Below are positions 50,337 through 60,459 of a stretch of DNA of 64,000 nt, in pieces. Position numbers and translations under genes: made by a program. Position 1 is the first letter of the stretch, and every line of letters begins with the position of its first letter. This DNA comes from Prorocentrum cordatum (Eukaryota; Sar; Dinophyceae; Prorocentrales; Prorocentraceae), in NCBI GenBank assembly GCA_963575745.1, contig CAUYUJ010003405.1, forward strand, positions 1 through 64,000, given 5' to 3'. Below the pieces are notes generated by a model. The model worked only from the letters and a program-made list of their open reading frames with translations, made no database searches and was not told the DNA's origin.

Positions 50337-51330
50337 GTGAGCCCAAGGGGCGCAACTGGGAGAACCGCGGGGCGGATGCCGGGCGAACCGCCCGGGGCGA
50401 CTTACACTGCCCGGCCCTTTAAGCATATAGAGTAAGAACCCTTCTAGGCAGAGCCCAGGTAGGGAACAAATGGTTTTGATAAGAATTCGCAAGAGCGCGA
50501 GCGCCAGCTGTTTTGAAAATTCGTGTTGCGAAATCGGTTTTGACATCGCTACGAAACCAGAAAGTTTCTGAACGATTTCGGCATGCGCGTGCGACGACGC
50601 GCGCGTGCGCACCTCGTCATATCTGTTGCAGTGGGTTGTTGAAACTGGTGATTTTTGAAAAACGAATGTGCGCGCATAGGATATGTTGCAGAAAATGGCG
50701 GGATGGTGCGAATTCGCATTTAGGATGGACGGTGGGGCAGAATCAGGTGTAAACTGCTCATCCCCAGGGGGTGCCGATAAGCCCGGCCTCGGGAAAGTAG
50801 TGGAGTCGATTCTCTGTTCAGAAAATAGAATCTATGCGACTGCGACGGCGGCGACGGGCGGCACCGCGGCGGCGACGGCGACGGCGACAGCGGCGAAGGG
50901 CGGCACCGCCCGTAGAAGTCGCCAGTCGCCCAGAGCGGCGGCGACGGCGACGGTGACGGCGACGGCGGCAACGGGCGGCACCGCCCGCAAAAGCCGCCAT
51001 TCGCCCCGAGATGGTTAAGCCAAGTAAGAGCCTCAAACTGCAATTACTGTTTTGGTAACTAGAGAATAAATTTACATGTGTATATGTGCTAGCTAGCGCT
51101 GGCCACAAACAGTATGCTTCTGGCAACCTATGTTGTGCCACAAACGTTGTGCAATCCATGTGGTACAGTGGAAGGTTTGCACTGTATGAGGTGCACCCAA
51201 TGTGGTGCATTCGATGTGGAGCAAATCACTTTGCAAAACTTGAAGATGTCAACCCCACTGCTCGCGCAATCATCCCACCCACCCATCCGCAACCTGGTTT
51301 GTAAAACCCGTACGGCGGTGATTGCGATGA
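50337..51330. other. No gene; (GCGACG)n at 50.84-51.0 kb
   Basis: 50,838-51,002 is a GGCGACGGCGACG-type hexanucleotide tract containing three GGGCGGCACCGC phrases. 51,100-51,240 contains repeated ATGTGGTGC/GTGTGGTGC-like phrases, as at 9890-9990. Otherwise unassigned. Confidence 0.5.
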
Positions 51331-51332
51331 CT

Positions 51333-52140
51333 TGAAGGAACCACTTGGAAGGAAACCCTGCCATTCAGACGAAGACCTCTTGGAAGCAACGCTGTCAAGT
51401 GCGCTCCGCGCACCTCGCGACAACATCCGCGTCCAAGAAAGCCCACTATAAGATCAGACCTTCAGGTGCGGGCGAGCGTGCACTTCAGGCGGGCTACGCG
51501 AGGTATGATCGAACACGACACTTTTTGAGCTCGACGCCCTCACTCCACTGTGGAATCGCTCGAAGCTGTGAGATCCACCAGGACCTAAGAAGCGTACCGC
51601 GAGCGGGGCGATCCTGGCTAGATGGATAGAGGGCCATGGGCGGGCCCGAGAAAGATTAGTGCTCCGCTCCTTCCTCCCGCATGCCCGGCCGCTCTTCTGA
51701 TGACGGCGCGTGGCAAGAAGTCTCGGTGAAGAGGCACGCCCTATGGCGTGGCAGCGGGGTGGGGGACACAGGGCGATAGCCGGCAGAAGAACTGCAGGCT
51801 ACCTGACTGTGACACCCAACAGCTGCAGGTTGGGGGGCCCTCTGGCGCGCCCAATCCCCTAAACCGACAGGGCGCGAGGAGCCAACCTACGCCCACCGCG
51901 GCCAAACAGGCGAGTGGGCGGCGGATGGCGCCCCGAAGATCATACTAAAAGTGGCGGCGGGGAGGTGGAGGTGCCGAAACGCCTGCGGGTGCTATCACTC
52001 CGCACTAGAATCCGGGGCGTATTCATACACCTCCAAGTGGCGGCGAGAGTGCTCTTCAAACGGGCTAATTGAGTCAGGATCGAATTCGACCGTCGTGTAC
52101 AACGACGACAAAGCTGCTGCTGGCGATGATGATGATGCTG

Positions 52141-52172
<32 letters not shown>

Positions 52173-52711
52173 GGTGCTGATGCTGATGCTGATGCTGATG
52201 ATGGTGCTGATGATGATGATGATGGAAAAAAAACCCTCCGACGCCCTCTCTGCCAGAGTCAACAAGCCTGCTGGACGTGAAATCCTAGCAGGCGGAGACC
52301 TGGTTGGGGGTCACCAAGGACGTTTGATTCGTGCCCTACCCCAGCCCCCATCTCAGAAGGAAATCCATCCGCAGTCCAGACGAGGACCTCTTGGAAGCAA
52401 CGCTGTCCACGACGCTCCCGAAGTCACGACTGGGCGTTTCGGAGCCCTGCCGGAAAGTCCTCCGCGAGCCGCGAGCCGCGAGCCTCACGCAACGCAGCAG
52501 CGGAGGAGAACGATTAGCAAGCAAGAAAACCGGACTGGGGCAATCCTAAACAGGGCGGGCATGGGAAAGCACGTCTACGGAAGCTGCACGAAATATCGTC
52601 TGCGGAACCTCGCGACGGAATCCCTTAAATAAAACTTGCTATAAAATCACACCTTCAAATGCCGGATCGAATTCGACCGTCGTGTACAACGACGACAAAG
52701 CTGCTGCTGGC

Positions 52712-52766
<55 letters not shown>

Positions 52767-52853
52767 CTGATGATGATGATGATGGCGATGATGATGATGG
52801 TGATGATGATGCTGATGATGATGATGATGCTGATGATGCTGATGATGATGATA

Positions 52854-52897
<44 letters not shown>

Positions 52898-52945
52898 AAA
52901 AAGCCCCTCCGACGCCCTCTCTGCCAGAGTCAACACGCCTGCTGG
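51333..52945. repeat. Segmental duplication with (GAT)n tracts
   Basis: Block 1: GACCTCTTGGAAGCAACGCTGTC occurs at about 51,376 and 52,385. Block 2: GACCGTCGTGTACAACGACG, then a GAT array, then CTCCGACGCCCTCTCTGCC, occurs at about 52,088-52,257 and 52,673-52,927. ACTATAAGATCAGACCTTCA (51,444) pairs with a similar phrase at 52,638. The GAT arrays themselves are at about 52,125-52,225 and 52,710-52,893. Confidence 0.8.
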
Positions 52946-53020
52946 ACCCGGCCCTGACCGGGCGTCCCGGCCCGGACCCGGCCCGGACCCGGCCCGGACC
53001 TGGCCCGGACCCGAGGTTTG
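52946..53020. repeat. CCCGGCCCGGAC short tandem repeat
   Basis: About six 11-bp units (GACCCGGCCCG). Confidence 0.85.
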
Positions 53021-53054
53021 CTTTACCCGCCCGGGTCCTTGTCAACACCGCCCT

Positions 53055-54155
53055 CCTAATTTGGGTCCGCGCGTGGCGTCACTGCGCTGGGCCCCCCAGC
53101 AGGCCTCGAAAGTGGCGACAGTTTCACAGATCGCAGCCCCCCAGGGATGGCGAGGTCTAACTTGAATCCGCCCGTGGCGTCACTGTGCTGGGCCCCCCAG
53201 CAGGCCTCGAAAGTGCGACAGTTTCACAGATCGCAGCCCCCCAGGGATGGCGAGGTCTAATTTGGGTCCGCGCGTGGCGTCACTGTGCTGGGCCCCCCAG
53301 CAGGCCTCGAAAGTGGCGACAGTTTCACAGATCGCAGCCCCCCAGGGATGGCGAGGTCTAATTTGGGTCCGCGCGTGGCGTCACTGTGCTGGGCCCCCCA
53401 GCAGGCCTCGAAAGTGGCGACAGTTTCACAGATCGCAGCCCCCCAGGGATGGCGAGGTCTAATTTGTCCGCCGTGGCGTCACTGTGCTGGGCCCCCCAGC
53501 AGGCCTCGAAAGTGGCGACAGTTTCACAGATCGCAGCCCCCCAGGGATGGCGAGGTCTAATTTGGGTCCGCGCGTGGCGTCACTGTGCTGGGCCCCCCAG
53601 CAGGCCTCGAAAGTGGCGACAGTTTCACAGATCGCAGCCCCCCAGGGATGGCGAGGTCTAATTTGGGTCCGCCCGTGGCGTCACTGTGCTGGGCACCCCA
53701 GCAGGCCTCGAAAGTGGCGACAGTTTCACAGATCGCAGCCCCCCAGGGATGGCGAGGTCTAATTTGAATCCGCCCGTGGCGTCACTGTGCTGGGCCCCCC
53801 AGCAGGCCTCGAAAGTGGCGACAGTTTCACAGATCGCAGCCCCCCAGGGATGGCGAGGTCTAATTTGAATCTGCGCGTGGCCCTCACTGTGCTGGGCCCC
53901 CCAGCAGGCCTCGAAAATGGCGACAGTTTCACAGATCGCAGCCCCCCAGGGATGGCGAGGTCTAATTTGAATCTGCGCGTGGCCCTCACTGTGCTGGGCC
54001 CCCCAGCAGGCCTCGAAAATGGCGACAGTTTCACAGATCGCAGCCCCCCAGGGATGGCGAGGTCTAATTTGAATCTGCGCGTCGCCCTCACTGTGCTGAG
54101 CCCCCCAGCAGACCTCGAAAATGGCGACAGTTTCACAGATCGCAGCCCCCCGCAG
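53055..54155 (+). repeat. 101-bp satellite array, about 11 copies
   Basis: The landmark CACTGTGCTGGG falls at about 53,180, 53,281, 53,382, 53,480, 53,581, 53,682, 53,783, 53,885, 53,987 and 54,089, so the unit is 101 bp with occasional small indels. Copies are nearly identical. Frames cycle because 101 is not a multiple of three. Diverged relatives lie at 15.66-15.90 kb. Confidence 0.95.
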
Positions 54156-54597
54156 GCAAGACAGGAAGAGGCAGGGAGGGAGGGAGGGAGGAGGAAGGAA
54201 GGAAGGAGTGGAGACCACACTGCTCTATTAAAAACCAATACCCAACCAAGGAGGGTTGGGAAAAAAGAGAAGCCTCAGCTGCTGGAGGCCAGGCGCCTTC
54301 CCCCCCTCGCCGACATCGACCTCATGGCGTGGCGGGGCAAGCCTGGCCGGGAGCCCCCTCTCCGGGGCGCGTGGGCCTGGCTGGCTCGCGGCCGAACCGG
54401 CTGGGTCCCGGAGAGCACGGGATCCTCTCACGCACGTCGAAGACGGACGGCCTGCTCGGGCGGGTGGCAGTGGGGAGTGAACTCCACGGGGTGACCTGCG
54501 TCCGCTCGCTGCTCGTCTTGCTTCTAAGACGAAACCAGGACGAAGATAAAATCGGATGAGGATACATCGAGAATCTCGGAGATCTGGCGGCTCTGGA
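54156..54597. other. No gene; (GGGA)n at 54,172-54,207
   Basis: A short GGAGGGAGG/GGAAGGAAGG run, then unassigned GC-rich sequence. About 54,530-54,575 resembles 490-525. Confidence 0.5.
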
Positions 54598-54690
54598 GGA
54601 TGTCTCGGGCGCCGCGGCCTTCTCAGAGCGTTCCGGAACGCTCTGAGAGCGTTCCGGAACGCTCTGGAACGGATTTGTCCTCGTCCTGGC
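54598..54690. repeat. Palindrome-bearing repeat, copy 3
   Basis: A perfect 26-bp palindrome at 54,622-54,647, built around GCGTTCCGGAACGC. It overlaps a second, 20-bp palindrome of the same core (about 54,644-54,663) and is preceded by GTCTCGGGCGCCGCGGCC. Related to copies at about 9,050 and 19,310. Confidence 0.85.
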
Positions 54691-55348
54691 CCCGTCCGAC
54701 GATGGACCCGAACGGGGCCTTTCGGGGATCCTTTTGGGCCCCTGCAAGCTAGAGAGGCCCCTTTCTCCACCCCCCATGTAGGTCACCCCCCGTTACCACC
54801 CGCCCGACCTGCGGGAGATGCTCTGGCCAAGACTCGGCAGATCACCCTTGCGGTCCTCATCTCGTCGGCACGGATCGCCGCTGAGAGGATTGTGCCCAAG
54901 CACGATGCAGGGGGGCCGCTCAGCCTCACTGGCCATCTCACTGGTCCCGTGGAGCCCAAGGCAGTCCTTGGAAAGCATCGAGGACTCCTCGGAGAGGGCG
55001 CAGGTGGACTCGGTGACGCTCGACTGGTTGCCAACTGCCCCGCCGCTGGCCAGCTCCACTCCCGGCAACAACTCGGGCGCCGCGAAGGCACCAGCCACGA
55101 GCCGGCGTGACGCGGGGCTGCCCATGCGAGGCTCGGGGATCCGCATGTCCGGCCTCCTTTGGGCGTCGCGTAATGGGAAGGCGATGATAGGGGGGAAGAA
55201 AGGTGTACCCTGCGGGCTCTGAAAGCCCCCCCTCCAGTCCGAAAGGGCCTCCTATAGGGCCCTGCAGAAACCTTCTTCAAAGGCCCCTTTTCTGCAGCCC
55301 TCGCTGCCCCCCATTTACCGCCACCCCATGGCGCGGCGGCCAACTCTT
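54691..55348. other. No gene recognised
   Basis: Frames up to about 185 codons on both strands without motifs. Confidence 0.4.
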
Positions 55349-55547
55349 GGAGGCCTGGAAATTGGCACCAACATCAGCACAGGGGGTTGCCTCCACATGG
55401 GGAAGATGACCCTAGATTTCGGTGTTGGTGGTAATGCTTCGGTCACCTTTCAAGCCAAACATTACCACCATCACCGAGATCAGGATCGTCTTCCCTCGGT
55501 GGAGGCACACCGCCGATCTTGGTGTTGGTGTCAACCTCTAGGCCTGC
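55349..55547. repeat. Hairpin: two 88-bp inverted arms with a 23-bp loop
   Basis: The left arm 55,349-55,436 and right arm 55,460-55,547 are imperfect reverse complements, with blocks AGGCCT, CACCAACA, TGCCTCCAC, GGGAAGA and GGTGGTAATG pairing in order. Identity is roughly three quarters with small compensating gaps. The plus strand of one arm and the minus strand of the other encode similar peptides (GLEIGTN and GLEVDTN), as expected from inverted duplication. Confidence 0.85.
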
Positions 55548-55924
55548 GAAGCTCCTCATATAGGGAAGGTCTTCGAGAGTCGCAGGTGCCGAACTCGGAG
55601 GAGGCTGGAGGGCACGGGGCCTGCGGATCTGCTCGGGGCCGAGGCCGCCAGGGCCAGGGCCCGACACGGCCCCGCCGCGGCCCACTCCGAAGGGGCGCCC
55701 GCGGGTCAGCCCGGGAGTTCAGGGCTGCCTCGGTGCGGGCGCCACGCCGGATGCCTCCGCCCATGCCAACGCTGGCCTCGGTCGCTGCTCGCTGACAAGA
55801 GGGAGACCGTCGCCCGCAAAACTCGGCATCCCTGCGGTGCCTGGAGTGGCCATGCTGCAGTGTTGCGCAGGGTGCTTCGCCCCAACTGGTCGCCGCTGGG
55901 CTGCCTCCGGATCGTAAAACAAAT
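55548..55924 (-). other. Sequence downstream of the spliced-leader-like run
   Basis: If the spliced-leader-like sequence at 55,925-55,982 marks an mRNA 5' end, this would be its transcribed start. The first ATG in good sequence (about 55,849, MATPGTAGMPSFAGDG) gives only 44 codons. Other frames are open longer, to about 55,531, but show no motif. I cannot define a gene. Confidence 0.3.
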
Positions 55925-55982
55925 CTTGGCCCAAATGCCAAATGCTGAGCCAAAAACGGCTTGAGCCAAGTTTGGATACGGA
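55925..55982 (-). other. Tandem dinoflagellate spliced-leader relic (candidate)
   Basis: On the minus strand, 55,982-55,960 begins TCCGTA and ends TTGGCTCAAG, like the conserved 22-nt dinoflagellate spliced leader, with one extra base and about four differences in the middle. Directly after it, 55,959-55,945 reads CCGTTTTTGGCTCAG, and 55,938-55,925 reads GCATTTGGGCCAAG. Both resemble the truncated leader copies (CCATTTTGGCTCAAG) that accumulate when a trans-spliced mRNA is reverse transcribed, inserted and trans-spliced again. Confidence 0.55.
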
Positions 55983-56164
55983 GTGCAATCTTTTGAGCGG
56001 TGTTGGGAGGACGCTGGGGCCCCTGGAGATCTCCGAAGTATCATGGTGGACTATTGGTCCATCTTTGACACCTCGTGGAGTGCGTTGTGGCCCCTCTGAC
56101 TATGGGGAGACGTGAGGGGGCACAGGCTCACGGGGGGAACCTCGATATGGAATTGGCGATACAT

Positions 56165-56315
56165 CGTTCCTCATCCTCCTCCTCCTCCTCCTCCTCCTCC
56201 TCCGCCGCCTCCTCCTCCTCCTCCTCCTCCGCCTCCTCCTCCTCCTCCTCCTCCTCCTCCGCCTACTTCTCCTCCTCCTCCTCCTCCTCCTCCTCCTCCT
56301 CCTCCTTCTCGCCGA
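56165..56315. repeat. (CCT)n microsatellite
   Basis: CTC/CCT triplets with CCG interruptions. It faces a complementary (GGA)n tract about 140 bp away. Confidence 0.95.
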
Positions 56316-56447
56316 CAGATCAGAGACCAGCCCCTGGTAGCGGACGGTCCCGAGCGGGGCGGGCCCTCGGGCCACTGTCGGCGATCCATTGGGCGATCGG
56401 GGGTCGATGCATCCCCCCCCTGGGCGTGTCCCCCCGACTGATGCCCC

Positions 56448-56592
56448 TGAAGGAGGAGGAGGAGGAGGAGGAGAAGAAGAAGGAGGAGGAGGGAGGAGGA
56501 GGAGGAGAAGGAGAAGGAGAACAAGGAGGATTCGGGAGGAGGATGCGGGAGGAGGAGGAGGAGGAGGGGGAGGAGGAGGAGGAGGAGGAGTG
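56448..56592. repeat. (GGA)n microsatellite
   Basis: GGA/GAA triplets, complementary to the preceding (CCT)n tract, so the two could pair as a long imperfect stem. Confidence 0.95.
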
Positions 56593-56890
56593 TTGCCCCT
56601 GAGGGAGGACCGAGGGGCGTCGTATTAGGCACCGCGTGCCATCACGAATGGAGCCTCCCACGGGAGGGGGCAGCTCCAAGGCGGACCCCAAGGAGGCCCC
56701 CTTTGGAGGCTCTCTGTTGGGCCCTTTTGAATCTCGCATGACTCTCATAAGCCCGAAGCCTTCCTTGGTTCTCTTGGCGCCCTGTTTGGCTATTTCGGGA
56801 TGTCGCTGGGGCCCTCTCTTGGGCAGCCTTCGAGCACTCAGAAAGCCAGCCATCTGAGATCGTGTTGAGACGAATGTCCGAAGAAACTAA
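56593..56890. other. Unassigned
   Basis: No feature seen. Confidence 0.4.
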
Positions 56891-56892
56891 AA

Positions 56893-56925
56893 TTAGGTCG
56901 GGCATGTCCTGCTACAGGCGGGTTT
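56893..56925. mobile_element. Solo left end of MITE-like element B
   Basis: TTAGGTCGGGCATGTCCTGC with CAGG following matches the left end of the element at 14,269-14,412. No matching right end was found nearby. Confidence 0.5.
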
Positions 56926-56935
56926 TCGTAGAAAA

Positions 56936-57780
56936 ATCCGCCGACCCCTTGGGGTCATGAGTCACGGCGTGTGAGATGCTCGCCCCTCCCCAAACCCCTC
57001 CCCCGGGAGCCCGGTCTGGCCGGTTTGGAGGGGGGGGGCGGGCAAAGGTGCCGGCCGCAACCTTGGAGCCCCAGGGGGCCCCAAAACGGGCCAAGAGGGC
57101 CCAAAAAGGCTTCCCGGACGGTCCAAGAGAGCTACGAGTCGCCGAAAGATCCGCCCAAGACGCTCAAGATTGCCTCCGGACGGTCCGAAAGGCCCCGAAA
57201 ACGCCCCAAGAAGCCACCAAGAGGCGTCCCAAGAGGCCCTCCAAAAGCAAAAACCGTCCCATTCCCGAAGGAACACATACATTTTTAGTACATTCGCCTC
57301 TTGGACTTTCACGAGGCCCACAACGGCCCAAGAAGATTTCAAGATCGACCCAAGACAGCCCAAGAGGACCCCGAGAAGGCTCCCAGACGGCCCAACAGGG
57401 CCCAACGACGGCCCCAGAAACCCCCAAAACGGCGCAGGAGGCCCCAGGACAGCCCCAGGATGAGGCCCAGAGGGGGAACCCCAATGGACATTTCGAGCAC
57501 TCGGCCCCGAAAAAACCTGAGGAGGCGCCAAGTGGCCCCCTAGAGGCTCCCACGAGGCCCCCGAGAGGCCCAAAAGATACCCCCAGAGGTCTCAACACGT
57601 CTCCCAAGAGGCCTCAAAAGTGCTGCCATGAGAACCCTGGGAAGCCGAGCCGCGATCCGCCAACCGCCCCCGACAAAATCCCAAGAAGCTCAAACCCCAA
57701 GATTCCCCCAAAAACTGCGCGCGTTCCGCAAACTCCGCTTTTCAATCTTAATGCAGCCCCCAGGGATCGACGATGCGGAG
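56936..57780. repeat. Diverged copy of the 7.2-8.9 kb repeat family
   Basis: Shares with 7276-7385 the phrase GGGGTCA-(G)TCACGGCGTGTGAGATGC and the following CCTCCCC/GGGGGGG context. It shares with the 373-bp unit the AAGCAAAAACCGTCCCATTC and TTCACGAGGCCCACAACGGC phrases (57,244 and 57,307). Same orientation and order, so this is one long repeat of at least 500 bp present at two loci. Confidence 0.75.
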
Positions 57781-57904
57781 TCAGCCAGTGAATACAACAT
57801 TGTCAAACATACAAAAGGATATCCCCAAAAAGTGGCAAACACGTCCCCTGATTGTATCCCAACGACATTGTGGTACTGGGCCCTCGCTTTGAAGTGACAG
57901 CGCC

Positions 57905-57985
57905 ATGCGCTCCTCTCCTCTCCTCTCCTCTCCTCTCCTCTCCTTTCCTCTCCTCTCCTCTCCTCTCCTCTCCTCTCCTCCTCCT
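57905..57985. repeat. (CTCCT)n pentanucleotide
   Basis: About 15 units of TCCTC. Confidence 0.95.
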
Positions 57986-57999
57986 CCCCCTCTTCCCTC

Positions 58000-58312
58000 T
58001 TCCCATCATCACCATCATCATAAACAGCAACATCATCATCACCATCGTCATCAACCTCATCACCATCATCAGCAACTTCAACAGCAGCATCAGCACCATC
58101 AGCAGCATCCTAATCATCAGCATCATCATCCGCATCATCAACAGCATCACCATCAGCATAATCGTCGCCATCGCCATCAGCACCAGCATCAGCATCAGCA
58201 CCCGCAAAAGCAGCAGCAACCGCAGCATCATATGCATCCACATCACCATCAGCAGCAACATCATCAGCACCATCACCATGAGCATCAGCAGTCTCTTCAT
58301 CATCAACGGTAG
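58000..58312. repeat. (CAT/CAG)n compound microsatellite
   Basis: ATC, CAT and AGC triplets, partly interrupted. Confidence 0.9.
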
Positions 58313-58880
58313 CGTCCCAGTGGCGCAGCCCGCATGCGTCTCCCACACCCAGTGCAGCCCTTCGTGGCCCCATAGGGAGTTCCACCTAAGGTCCCAGTGG
58401 CGCAGCCCGCATGCGTCTCCCACACCCAGTACAACTGTTGAAGTAGGAGGTCCTTGGCCCTCGCAAGCGCGCGAATGGCCAAAGGGGCCCCCTCCCGACG
58501 CGGTCAGAGGCCCCGTGTAATAGCCAAAACGGCGGCGGGGGAAAGGCAAGAGAGCATGCCAGCGCCGATCATCAACAACAACGCTTCGTGGCCCCGTAGG
58601 GAGCCTCACCGAAGGTCCCAGAAGCGAAGCCCACATGCGTCTCCCCCACCCAGTGCAACCTTTCGTGGCCCCATAGGGTGCTCCACCAAGGGTCCCAGTG
58701 GCGAAGCCCGCATGCATCTCCCACACCCAGTACAACTGTTGAAGTAGAGGTTCTTGTCCCTCGCAAGCGCGCGAATGGCCAAAGGGGCCCCTTCCCGACG
58801 CGACCAGAAGCCCCGTGGAATAGCCAAAACGGCGGCGGCGGCGGAGGCAGCAGAGCATGCCAGCGCCTATCATCAACACT
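58313..58880. repeat. 77-bp repeat, first two clusters with composite spacer
   Basis: Units with GTCCCAGTGGCGCAGCCCGC and TTCGTGGCCCCATAGGGAG at about 58,314-58,440 and 58,585-58,740. Each cluster is followed by a spacer of about 140 bp (GAAGTAG, TTCTTG-CCTCGCAAGCGCGC, AGAGCATGCCAGCGCC). Confidence 0.85.
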
Positions 58881-59670
58881 GGCTATGACCTTTCCTCTGC
58901 CTCGAACCCCGCCCGCCCACTCCCAGATCTCTGTGACCCCGGCGCTGCGTGGCGGCTCCTACATGCGAGAACTGCGAAAATCATGGATTCGCGAGGCTTC
59001 TGCTCGCACGACCAAGTCACCGGCCGCTCACGTGGATTCGCGAGGCCATTGCTCACGCGACTGGGGCCGCCAGCCGGCAATTGGGAGCGCACTTTCGGGG
59101 CCCGCCTGTTCTTCGCCCGCCGCTCAGACAGGACTCCGCGCAGGCTTCTTCATCATCGTGTGCCCGCTCTGCATCGCCATCGTGCTGGATGGCGACGTCG
59201 CGGGGACTCCGTTCCTCGGCGCGCCGCGCCATCGCCCTGGCTACCTTCGCCCAGGCGTCTATGTCACGCTCCGCGGGGAACCCTGCACCTGCGAACGGAC
59301 TAGAAATCGCGGCTACACAGATCGCCGCCACGCAAGTTGCGGCCGCTCACCGGCGCTCCGCACTGCGAAGCGTCACCGACGCTCTGCGCGGCACCGCCGC
59401 GCGTCTGGTGCCCTGACTTCCAGGCGCAGCTCACGCATGGCACGGCCGCTCACTGGCTCTTCGCACTGCGAAGCGTCACCGACGCGCTGCAAGGCACCGC
59501 CATGTGTCTGCTGCCCTCGCTTCCAGGCGCAGCCGCGTCACCGACGCGAATGGGCCTAAGTCACCGACGCTCCGCACGGCGCTGCTATGGGCTTGCTGCC
59601 CTGACTTCCAGGCGCCGCAGTCCGTAGACGCGTGGATCAAACCAGCTGCACTGAAGCTCCGCTATCAATG
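58881..59670. repeat. Loose repeats of GCGAAGCGTCACCGACGC
   Basis: Two good copies of CACTGCGAAGCGTCACCGACG (about 59,360 and 59,468) followed by TTCCAGGCGCA, and looser CGCGAGGC/CGGCCGCTCAC phrases upstream. No gene recognised. Confidence 0.55.
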
Positions 59671-60459
59671 CTGAAGTAGAAGTTCTTGCCCCTCGCAAGC
59701 GCGCGATTGGCCAAAGGGGCCCCTCCCCGACGCGGTCAGAGGCCCCTGCAGTAGCCAAAACGGCGGCGGGGGAAAGGCAGGAGAGCATGCCAGCGCCGAT
59801 CATCAACAACAACGCTTCGTCGCCCCGCAGGGAGCCTCACCGAACGTTCCGGAAGCGAAGCCCACATGCGTCTCCCCCATGCAGTACAGCGCTTCGTGGC
59901 CCCATGGGAGCTCCACAAAAGGCCCCGGTGGCGCAGCCCGCATGCGATCCCCACCCAGTACAGCGCGTCGTGGCCCCACACGGAGCTCCACCGAAAGCCC
60001 CAGAAGCGCAGCCCGCATGCGTCTCCCACACCGAGCACAGCGCGTCGTGGCCCCATAGGGAGCTCCAACGAAGGCCCCAATGGCGCAGCCCGCGTGCGCC
60101 TCCCCCACCCGCACAGCGCTTCGTGGCCATAAAAAGCTCGACCGAGGGTCCCAGTGTCGCAGCCCGAATGCGCCTCTCCTACCCAATACAATGTTTCGTG
60201 GCCCCATAGGAAGCTCCACCGAAGGTCCCAGTTGCGCAGCCCGCACGCGCCTCCCTAACCCAGTACTGCGTTTCGTGGCCCCACAGGGAGCTCCACCAAA
60301 GGTCCCAGTGGCGCAGCCCGCATGCGTCTCCCCCACCCAGCACAACGTTTCTCGTGGCTCCACACGGAGCTCCACCGAAGGTCCCAGCATCGCAGCCCGC
60401 ATGCGTCTCCCACACCGAGTGCAGCGCGTCGTGGCCCCATAGGGATCTCCACCGAGGGT
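59671..60459. repeat. 77-bp repeat, third and longest cluster
   Basis: A third copy of the composite spacer (about 59,672-59,815), then about eight 77-bp units (for example GGTCCCAG at 60,224, 60,301 and 60,380). The array stops at the exact point where the 5' copia half begins. Confidence 0.85.

Noticed and set aside
35750-60459. The block between the copia halves as a simple DNA transposon
   Set aside because: Its ends show no terminal inverted repeats matching each other, and no transposase was seen. The 7-bp direct repeat alone is not enough.
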